A stretch of 64,000 nt of DNA from UBA2279 sp041595875 (GTDB lineage: Bacteria > Actinomycetota > Coriobacteriia > Anaerosomatales > Anaerosomataceae): contig JBFHJN010000004.1 of the NCBI GenBank assembly GCA_041595875.1, forward strand, positions 13,570 to 77,569. Direction: 5' to 3'. Under the pieces are notes generated by a model that did not search any database, was not told where the DNA came from, and was given only the letters and a program-made list of their open reading frames with translations. Shown here piece by piece: positions 51,965 through 58,658 of the stretch; position 1 is the first letter of the stretch, and each line of letters begins with the position of its first letter. A program made the translations under genes and the position numbers.

Positions 51965-53212
51965 ATGACTGTTCTTACAACGATATTCTGGGGGGTCCTG
52001 ACGTTCTCGATCCTCGTCGTCCTCCATGAAGGCGGGCATCTATTGGCCGCGCGCGCCTTCAAGATCAAGGTGCACGAATTCATGATCGGCCTGCCCGGTC
52101 CGGCGATACGGCTCAAGACCAAGAACATGACCTGGGGCATCACAGCCATACCGCTGGGCGGGTACGTCCGTATCGCAGGCATGGAGCCCGGACCCGAGGA
52201 CCCGCTCCTGGGCGCAGCGCTCAAGGCCGCCTCGATCGCAGGCCGCGTGGATGCCGCCTCGTTGGCCAGGATGCTCGACACCGACAGGGACACCGCCGCA
52301 GCGCTTCTGGCCACACTGGCGGACTGGGGGGCGATCGACCCTGCCGAAGACGATGACGTCTCCTACCTGTCGCTCCACTCGGCCACCCCGGACACCGACG
52401 AGCAAGAGCTCCTCTCGGCGGCCCGGGCCATCACGTATCGTGGCGCCAAGACCTGGCAGCGCATCACCGTGCTCGTCTCCGGCGTTGCCGTCAACATGCT
52501 GACGGCCATCGTGACGTTCACCGTTGTGCTCGCCGTCTGGGGCTACTTCGCGATCACTCCGGAAGTCTCCGAAGTCATGGCAGACACCCCCGCGTACACC
52601 GCAGGACTGCAGACAGGCGACACGCTGACCGCGATAGACAGCGTGGAAGTGGACTCCTGGCAGACGTTCAGCGAGACCATCGCCTCGCTTGAGCCCGGCA
52701 CGTCAGTCGTTGTCACGGTGGATCGCGACGGCACGTCGATCCCGTACGAGGTCTTGCTTGCCGAGAAGGACGGGCACGCCTATCTGGGCGTGGCTCCCAC
52801 GCTTGCGCATGTCGATTTCACCGTTCCTGAAGCGCTCACGGAGTCGGTCAGCTACATCGGCCTCGTGTTCAAGGCCATCAGCGGTTTCTTCCAGCCGGCG
52901 ACCTTCGAGAGCAGCGTCGATCAATCGGCGGGCATCGTGGGCATCGCGATCATGGCCTCCGACGCCGCGACCACCAGTCCTCTGGACTATGCGTTCCTGA
53001 TCGCGTTGCTGTCTCTGTCGCTGGGCGCGATGAACATCCTGCCCATCCCGCCGCTGGACGGCGGCAAGGTGCTGGTGGAGGTCGTCGAGAAGGTGATGGG
53101 CAAGCCGCTCAGCCGGAAGGTCTCCATAGGCTTCAGTGCTGCCGGAGCCATGCTGCTTTTCACTTTCATCGGCTACATCATGTACGCTGACATCGCTCGT
53201 CTGGTCGGATAG
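51965..53212 (+). CDS. rseP: Site-2 protease RseP with inserted winged-helix-like segment
   Basis: This 415-residue membrane zinc protease has the catalytic HEGGH (H21, E22, H25) in the first membrane helix, GGYVRIAG, a PDZ domain (about 215-290) and NILPIPPLDGG with the third zinc ligand in a late helix. Between residues about 80 and 152, where most RseP proteins have a short loop, there is an extra segment; residues 94-125 look like a helix-turn-helix or winged helix. Site-2 proteases cleave anti-sigma or signal-peptide remnants. ATG 51965 follows a weak GGATGG; an earlier frame start lies in dxr. Confidence 0.9.
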   Translation: MTVLTTIFWGVLTFSILVVLHEGGHLLAARAFKIKVHEFMIGLPGPAIRLKTKNMTWGITAIPLGGYVRIAGMEPGPEDPLLGAALKAASIAGRVDAASLARMLDTDRDTAAALLATLADWGAIDPAEDDDVSYLSLHSATPDTDEQELLSAARAITYRGAKTWQRITVLVSGVAVNMLTAIVTFTVVLAVWGYFAITPEVSEVMADTPAYTAGLQTGDTLTAIDSVEVDSWQTFSETIASLEPGTSVVVTVDRDGTSIPYEVLLAEKDGHAYLGVAPTLAHVDFTVPEALTESVSYIGLVFKAISGFFQPATFESSVDQSAGIVGIAIMASDAATTSPLDYAFLIALLSLSLGAMNILPIPPLDGGKVLVEVVEKVMGKPLSRKVSIGFSAAGAMLLFTFIGYIMYADIARLVG

Positions 53213-53229
53213 CGGAAGCGGGGGAGAAC

Positions 53230-54291
53230 GTGGTTCAGTCTCGTCGGGAGAGTCACACCGTCCATGTGGGTGGAGTCACGGTGGGCGGTGGTGCCCCGGT
53301 CAGCGTGCAATCGATGACCAACACCGACACCCGCGATCCCGCGGCCACGCTCGCTCAGATCGATCGGTTCGCTGCAGCGGGCTGTGAGATCGTACGCGTG
53401 GCCATTCCGCATGCTGACGCCCTCGATGGCTTTGAGCGCGTATGCCAGGCTTCGCCGCTGCCGGTGGTCGCCGATATCCACTTCGACCACCGCCTCGCCA
53501 TCGAGGCCGCACGCCGCGGCGCTGCCAAGCTGCGCATCAACCCCGGCAACATCGGGGCCACCCAGCGCGTCGACGCAGTCATCGAGGCCGCGGGTGAAGC
53601 GGGTATCCCCATCCGCATCGGCGTGAACGCCGGTTCGCTCGCCGAGGAGTACCACGACAAGGACTGGCCGCTAGCCCAGAAGCTCGCCGCCAGCGCAGAG
53701 GCGTTCTGCACGCATTTCGAGAGCCGCGGATTCAAAGACATAGTCGTCTCGGCAAAGGCATCGTCGGTCAACGCCACCATCGACGCATACCGCATGCTCG
53801 CCCGGACGTTGCCGTACGCCCTGCACATCGGCGTGACCGAGGCCGGCACCACGTTCGCAGGGACCATCAAGTCCGCCGTAGGACTCGGTGTGCTCCTGGC
53901 CGACGGCATCGGAGACACGCTGCGTGTGTCGCTCACGGCAGATCCCGTGGAGGAAGTGCGTGTGGGCTGGGAGATACTGGCCGCGCTCGACATCCGCCGT
54001 CGGGGACCCGAGCTTGTCTCATGCCCCACGTGCGGTCGCTGCCAGGTCGACTTGGTCCCTATCGCCGAGGAGGTCGAGAGACGCCTTCGCAGCATCGATA
54101 CCCCGGTGAAGGTCGCGGTCATGGGATGCATCGTCAACGGTCCCGGCGAGGCTCGCGACGCCGACATCGGGGTCGCGGCCGGCAAGGGCGTAGGCCTCAT
54201 CTTCAGACGAGGCGAGCCGGTCAAAAAGGTCCCCGAAGGCGATATCGTCTCGGCGCTTATGGATGAGATCGCATCGCTCGACGTTGAGTGA
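53230..54291 (+). CDS. ispG: 4-hydroxy-3-methylbut-2-enyl diphosphate synthase IspG
   Basis: This 353-residue iron-sulfur enzyme of the MEP pathway has a TIM barrel (VQSMTNTDTRD; ADIHFDHRLA; LRINPGNIG) and a C-terminal 4Fe-4S domain with CPTCGRC and GCIVNGPGEARDADIG providing the cluster ligands. The GTG start has CGGGGGAG upstream and lies 17 bases after rseP. The dxr-rseP-ispG order is common. Confidence 0.96.
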   Translation: MVQSRRESHTVHVGGVTVGGGAPVSVQSMTNTDTRDPAATLAQIDRFAAAGCEIVRVAIPHADALDGFERVCQASPLPVVADIHFDHRLAIEAARRGAAKLRINPGNIGATQRVDAVIEAAGEAGIPIRIGVNAGSLAEEYHDKDWPLAQKLAASAEAFCTHFESRGFKDIVVSAKASSVNATIDAYRMLARTLPYALHIGVTEAGTTFAGTIKSAVGLGVLLADGIGDTLRVSLTADPVEEVRVGWEILAALDIRRRGPELVSCPTCGRCQVDLVPIAEEVERRLRSIDTPVKVAVMGCIVNGPGEARDADIGVAAGKGVGLIFRRGEPVKKVPEGDIVSALMDEIASLDVE

Positions 54292-54366
54292 TCGGATAGC
54301 AGCCCACTCCTGCTCCTGGTATCCTGCGTAACGTATGTGAGCCTATACACGGTGAGAGGGGATGGC

Positions 54367-54759
54367 ATGACCCAGGAGAAGGTGCGAGTAGCGATAGTCG
54401 GCGGGGGACGTACCGGCACACCGTTGCTTGAGGATTTTCTCAAGCGCCCGTTCATCGAAGTGGTCGGCGTTGCTGACGCGGACGCAGACAGCCCCGGCGC
54501 CAAGCTTGCACAGGCACAGGGGATCTTCTTCACCGAGAACGCAGACGTCCTGGCCGCGCGCGGCAACGACATCGACCTCATCATCGAGGTCAGCGGCGAT
54601 CCTTCGGTCAAGCCTGCGCTCAAAGACGCGTTCGTCGCCCAGGACAACCGCCACACGCTCATCGTGCATGACCTGCTCGCTCGTCTTATCATGAGTCTGT
54701 CCGCAGACAGTGACACCCTCATCGAGGCGTATCATCCTGAAGACCAGGGTATCGGCTAG
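54367..54759 (+). CDS. Small stand-alone Rossmann NAD-binding domain protein
   Basis: This 130-residue protein consists of one Rossmann domain: VRVAIVGGGRTGTPLLEDF at the start, VVGVADADADSPGAKLAQ for the second strand, and IDLIIEVSGDPSVKPAL. It resembles the N-terminal nucleotide-binding half of homoserine dehydrogenase/GFO-like oxidoreductases, with no catalytic domain. It may sense NAD(P)(H) or be a subunit of a larger enzyme; the function is not known. ATG 54367 has GAGAGGGG 5 bases upstream. It sits alone between ispG and proS. Confidence 0.75.
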   Translation: MTQEKVRVAIVGGGRTGTPLLEDFLKRPFIEVVGVADADADSPGAKLAQAQGIFFTENADVLAARGNDIDLIIEVSGDPSVKPALKDAFVAQDNRHTLIVHDLLARLIMSLSADSDTLIEAYHPEDQGIG

Positions 54760-54780
54760 ACCGTACTGTAATGAACGTAC

Positions 54781-54809
54781 GACGGGCGTCGGCATCGCTG
54801 GCGCCCGTC
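54781..54809 (+). other. Hairpin before proS
   Basis: GACGGGCG (54781-54788) pairs with CGCCCGTC (54802-54809) in the gap between the Rossmann gene and proS. No U tract follows and there is no T-box specifier core, so it is either a 3' end structure or a leader hairpin. Confidence 0.35.
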
Positions 54810-54831
54810 TGCATCACACCAAGGAGTATTG

Positions 54832-56559
54832 ATGGCTGTCTCTCTCAAGATGTCCTCTCTCTACGTGCCAACACTCAAAGAGGATCCCGCCGAAGCCGAA
54901 CTGGCGTCGCACCGGTTGCTTCTGCGCGCAGGCATGATCCGCAAGGCTGCGGCGGGCATCTACACGTTCCTGCCTCTGGGATGGCGCTCGCTCCACAAGA
55001 TCGAGCAGATCGTCCGAGAAGAGATGGACGCCATCGGAAGCCAGGAGATGCTCATGCCTGCCGTGCAGCCGGCCGAGCTGTGGCATGAGTCAGGACGCTG
55101 GAGCGACTACGGACCCGAGCTCATGCGCCTCAAAGACCGTCACGGGCGGGAGTTCTGCCTCGGCCCCACGCACGAGGAGATCATCACCGCCACCGTCCGG
55201 CATGAACTGCGTTCATACCGGGACCTTCCCGTGTCCCTCTATCAGATCCAGGTGAAGTTCCGCGACGAGGTACGGCCCCGCTTCGGCCTGCTCCGCGGGC
55301 GGGAGTTCATCATGAAGGACGCGTACAGCTTCCATGCGTCACAGGAGTCGCTGCAAGAGCACTACGACGCGATGGCAGGCGCATACGGACGCATCTGCGA
55401 AAGACTCGGGCTAGAGTACAGGCCCGTCGAGGCTGACTCGGGACAGATCGGCGGCAAGGTCACCACAGAGTTCATGGCGCTTGCCGAGAACGGCGAGGCC
55501 GAACTCGTCTACTGCGACTGCGGCTGGGCGGCAAACGTGGAAGCCGCTACCGCAGCCGTTCCCCGTCATCCCGCGGTCACAGAAGCGGTGCAGATGGAGA
55601 AGGTGCACACACCTGACCTGCGTACGATAGCCGATCTGGCGCAGGCGTTCGATGTCGCTGAGCACGACACGGTCAAGACGATGGCCGGCAAGACCGCCGA
55701 GGGACGCCTCGTGTTCCTTTGCGTGCCGGGTGACCGCGAGCTCAATCCCGTTAAAGCGGAGAGTGCAGTGCCCGGCTTCGAGCTGCTCGAGGAAGAGGAC
55801 TTCAAGACCTTCGACATCCCGAAGGGCTCCTTGGGACCTGTCCACCCTCCCAGCGGCGCGCTGGTCGTGGCTGATGACTCCCTGCGCGACACCGTTGCAT
55901 GGGGAGTTGGCGCCAACATCAACGACTATCACTACTTCGGAGCGCAGCCGGGACGAGACTTCGAGATCGACATCTGGGCGGACCTCGTCCTGGCGGCGCC
56001 CGGCGACGGATGCCCCATCTGCGGCGGCACGCTCCAGGGCGCCCGCGGCATCGAGGTAAGCCAGGTCTTCCAGCTGGGGACGAAGTACTCGGAGTCCATG
56101 GGCGCGACGTATGCCGATGAAGACGGCAACGAACAGCCGTTTCTGATGGGCTGCTACGGCGTGGGTGTCAGCCGGTCGCTGGCTGCCGTCATCGAACAGT
56201 ACAACGATGAGAACGGCATCGCCTGGCCGGTCTCTGTAGCGCCGCTCGAGGTCGCCGTCGTACCCCTGAATGTGGGAGATGACATCGTGTGGCCCGTCGC
56301 CGAGAGCCTCTGGCGTGACCTCGCATCAGCAGGCGTTGAGACCGTCATCGACGACCGTGACGAGCGGGCCGGGGTCAAGTTCGCCGACGCCGACCTTATC
56401 GGCCTCCCGTATCAGGTGGTGGTAGGGAAGCGTGGCGTTGCCGATGGCGTCATTGAGCTCAAGGTGCGCGCCACCGGAGAGCGCGAAACGCTTCCTATCG
56501 CCGGGGCGACAGAGCGTATCGCCGCCCTTGTGGCACAGGCGCGCTCCGCGCTGGCCTAG
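54832..56559 (+). CDS. proS: Prolyl-tRNA synthetase (bacterial, with editing domain)
   Basis: This 575-residue class II synthetase has motif 1 near IRKAAAGIYTFLPLGWR, motif 2 in QVKFRDEVRPRFGLLRGREF, an INS editing domain (about 225-400) with a CPICGG pair near its end, motif 3 GCYGVGVSRSLAAV, and an anticodon-binding domain (about 470-575). This is the prokaryote-type ProRS that also edits mischarged Ala. AAGGAG is 5 bases before ATG 54832. Confidence 0.96.
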   Translation: MAVSLKMSSLYVPTLKEDPAEAELASHRLLLRAGMIRKAAAGIYTFLPLGWRSLHKIEQIVREEMDAIGSQEMLMPAVQPAELWHESGRWSDYGPELMRLKDRHGREFCLGPTHEEIITATVRHELRSYRDLPVSLYQIQVKFRDEVRPRFGLLRGREFIMKDAYSFHASQESLQEHYDAMAGAYGRICERLGLEYRPVEADSGQIGGKVTTEFMALAENGEAELVYCDCGWAANVEAATAAVPRHPAVTEAVQMEKVHTPDLRTIADLAQAFDVAEHDTVKTMAGKTAEGRLVFLCVPGDRELNPVKAESAVPGFELLEEEDFKTFDIPKGSLGPVHPPSGALVVADDSLRDTVAWGVGANINDYHYFGAQPGRDFEIDIWADLVLAAPGDGCPICGGTLQGARGIEVSQVFQLGTKYSESMGATYADEDGNEQPFLMGCYGVGVSRSLAAVIEQYNDENGIAWPVSVAPLEVAVVPLNVGDDIVWPVAESLWRDLASAGVETVIDDRDERAGVKFADADLIGLPYQVVVGKRGVADGVIELKVRATGERETLPIAGATERIAALVAQARSALA

Positions 56560-56622
56560 ACCGGCCGCTGATCACGCTCATCTGACCAGCACGGACGGCG
56601 CCTTCGCACGCCCCGGGTTCCG

Positions 56623-56650
56623 TTGACCGGGTAGTGCCGTATGCTACAAT
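56623..56650 (+). promoter_or_regulatory. Promoter of the rimP-nusA-infB operon
   Basis: TTGACC (56623-56628), a 16-base spacer and an extended -10 (TGC then TACAAT at 56645-56650) give the strongest promoter match in the window. The start is about 70 bases before rimP. Confidence 0.75.
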
Positions 56651-56676
56651 CTTCGGGAAAGTAAAGAATGACCTGC

Positions 56677-56704
56677 AAGAAGTGGGCTCACCCCCGCTTC
56701 TTTT
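56677..56704 (+). terminator. Terminator-like hairpin in the rimP-nusA leader
   Basis: A ten-pair stem (56677-56686 with 56693-56702, one G-U) and a six-base loop are followed by TTTTGTT, all within the leader about 20 bases before the rimP start. Its place between promoter and operon suggests attenuation, perhaps tied to NusA levels, rather than termination of an upstream gene, since proS ended 118 bases earlier. Confidence 0.65.
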
Positions 56705-56725
56705 GTTCTGGAAGGAGGTACGCAC

Positions 56726-57217
56726 ATGTCCGAGAAGGGCCTGGCAGGCACGCTCATAGACCTACTTGAACCGATCGCTTCCGAGCACGGATTCGAGCTC
56801 GTCACTGTTGAGATCGCCGGCGCTGATCACATGCCCATCGTGCGGATCTTCCTCGACCGGGAGCAGGGCATCAATCTCGACGCAGTCGCAGGCACCAACG
56901 AATGGGTGTCTGAGGCGCTCGAGGAGTTCGACGGATTGAGCGGACCGTACACGCTTGAGGTGTCTTCACCGGGGATCGAGCGCGCGTTGCGCACGCGGGA
57001 GCACTTCGTACGCTTCGTGAACAGCAGGGCCAAGGTGAAGACGTCACGTCCTATCGACGGTCGCTCGGCGTTCACCGGGACTATCACCGCAATAGACGGC
57101 GACGACGTCGTCATGGACTGCGAAGGAACCACGTGCCGCATCCCGCTGGATGCTGTCCGAAAAGCAAACCTGAAAGTCGACATCGACTTCGGAAACGACA
57201 AGGGAGTGCCACAATGA
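56726..57217 (+). CDS. rimP: Ribosome maturation factor RimP
   Basis: This 163-residue 30S assembly factor has the RimP N-terminal domain with FELVTVEIAG and VRIFLDREQGINLD, the YTLEVSSPGIERAL motif near residue 76 and a C-terminal SH3-like barrel. GGAAGGAGG precedes the ATG. The stop overlaps nusA as ATGA, giving the near-universal rimP-nusA coupling. Confidence 0.96.
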   Translation: MSEKGLAGTLIDLLEPIASEHGFELVTVEIAGADHMPIVRIFLDREQGINLDAVAGTNEWVSEALEEFDGLSGPYTLEVSSPGIERALRTREHFVRFVNSRAKVKTSRPIDGRSAFTGTITAIDGDDVVMDCEGTTCRIPLDAVRKANLKVDIDFGNDKGVPQ

Positions 57218-58353
57218 GCTCAGAACTCATGGACGCGCTTCGGCAACTCGCGCGCGAGAAGAACATCGACGAGATCGATATGCTCGACAAGCTGGAGCAG
57301 ACGCTTGCACAGACGTACCGCAAGACGCTCGACCTCGAGAACGAGGCCCGCGTCACGATCGACCGCGAGTCCGGTCGCATCTGTGTGCTTGAGCTCGTCC
57401 CTGTTGGTGGCACCGAGGAAGAGCCTGTCTTCGAGGAGAACGACATAACTCCTCCGGACATCTCGCGTTTCGCCGCGCAGGCCGCCAAGCAGGTCATCAC
57501 GCAGTCGATACGCGAGGCCGAACGTGAGCAGATCTTCGAGGAGTATGCCGACCGCATCGGTGACAGCATCACGGGTACCGTGCAGCAGTCGGACAGCCGC
57601 TATACGCTCATCAAGATCCGCGAGGGCGTCGAAGCACTGCTGCCCCCGAGCGAGCAGCCCTCGAGCGAACGCTACGACCATAACCAGCGCATCAAGGCGC
57701 TCATCATCGACGTCCGCAAGACGTCCAACGAGCCGTCTATCGTCGTCTCGCGCACGCATCCCAACCTCATAAAGCGGCTCTTCGAGCTTGAGGTCCCCGA
57801 GATCTATGACGGGATCCTCGAGATCAAGAGCGTCGCGCGTGAACCCGGGCTCCGCAGCAAGATCGCGGTCTCATCGCGTGAGGCCGGCCTCGACCCCGTA
57901 GGCGCATGCGTCGGCCCCAAGGGCAGCCGCGTACGCATGGTGGTAGCCGAGCTCCGCGGCGAGCGCATCGACGTCGTGCCGTGGTCCGAGGATGCGGCGA
58001 GCTTCGTCGCTCACGCTCTGTCGCCGGCGAAGGTCTCATCGGTCATGACCAACGATGCCGAGCACACGGCAACGGTGATCGTCCCCGACGACCAGCTGTC
58101 GCTCGCCATCGGCAAAGAAGGTCAGAACGCCAGGCTGGCGGCAAAGCTCACCGGCTGGCGCATCGATATCAAGAGCACATCCCAGGCCGTCAAGGCCGGT
58201 ATCGCAACTGCGGTCTCGAGTGACGATTCCCAGGTAGATGACGGCGACGGACGTTGTATCGCGGTCACGAGCACGGGAATCCGTTGTCGCAACCAGGCAC
58301 GCCCCGGCAGCAAGTACTGCGGCGTGCACGAGAAGGAGGACGCGGCGGAGTAA
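57214..58353 (+). CDS. nusA: Transcription factor NusA with C-terminal Cys3His tail
   Basis: This 379-residue protein has the RNAP-binding N-domain (about 1-125), S1 (about 132-200), and KH1/KH2 (about 200-335; DPVGACVGPKGSRV and SLAIGKEGQNARLA). After KH2 comes a short acidic linker and a tail with C348, C358, C369 and H372 (spacings 9, 10 and 2), looking like a small zinc-binding motif of the RC...GxxC...YCxxH kind. Standard NusA lacks this. NusA controls pausing, termination and antitermination at rRNA operons. AAGGGAG is upstream of the ATG. Confidence 0.94.
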   Translation: MSSELMDALRQLAREKNIDEIDMLDKLEQTLAQTYRKTLDLENEARVTIDRESGRICVLELVPVGGTEEEPVFEENDITPPDISRFAAQAAKQVITQSIREAEREQIFEEYADRIGDSITGTVQQSDSRYTLIKIREGVEALLPPSEQPSSERYDHNQRIKALIIDVRKTSNEPSIVVSRTHPNLIKRLFELEVPEIYDGILEIKSVAREPGLRSKIAVSSREAGLDPVGACVGPKGSRVRMVVAELRGERIDVVPWSEDAASFVAHALSPAKVSSVMTNDAEHTATVIVPDDQLSLAIGKEGQNARLAAKLTGWRIDIKSTSQAVKAGIATAVSSDDSQVDDGDGRCIAVTSTGIRCRNQARPGSKYCGVHEKEDAAE

Positions 58354-58628
58354 TGAAGACGCGCAAGATCCCGCTCCGCACCTGCGTCGCATGTGGCAAG
58401 GAAGCGGACAAGCGCGAGTTCGTCCGGATAGTAAGGACTCCGGACGGCGAGGTCGCCGTGGACCCTACGGGGAAAGCGAACGGCCGCGGGGCCAATGTGT
58501 GCCCAACAGCAGCGTGCTTTGAGCAGGCTGTCAAACGTAAAAGGTTTGCGGCGGCGCTCCGCGTGAATCTGCGCGAGGAAGACGTGGAGCGCCTCAGACG
58601 AGAGTTCGAGCGGGCCGCGAGCAAGTAA
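58353..58628 (+). CDS. ylxR: YlxR family RNA-binding protein
   Basis: This 91-residue YlxR/DUF448 protein starts MKTRKIPLRTCVACGKEADKR with the conserved RTCVAC and a GRGANVC motif. YlxR proteins bind RNA and have been reported to bind the RNase P RNA; the gene lies between nusA and infB almost universally in Gram-positives. The ATG overlaps the nusA stop (TAATG), with GAAGGAGG upstream. Confidence 0.93.
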   Translation: MKTRKIPLRTCVACGKEADKREFVRIVRTPDGEVAVDPTGKANGRGANVCPTAACFEQAVKRKRFAAALRVNLREEDVERLRREFERAASK

Positions 58629-58658
58629 GCCCGATCGACGAGACGGACGGTGACATCT

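Noticed and set aside
54760..54831. T-box leader upstream of proS
   Set aside because: There is a hairpin but no AGGGTGGNACCGCG-type T-box sequence or specifier loop.
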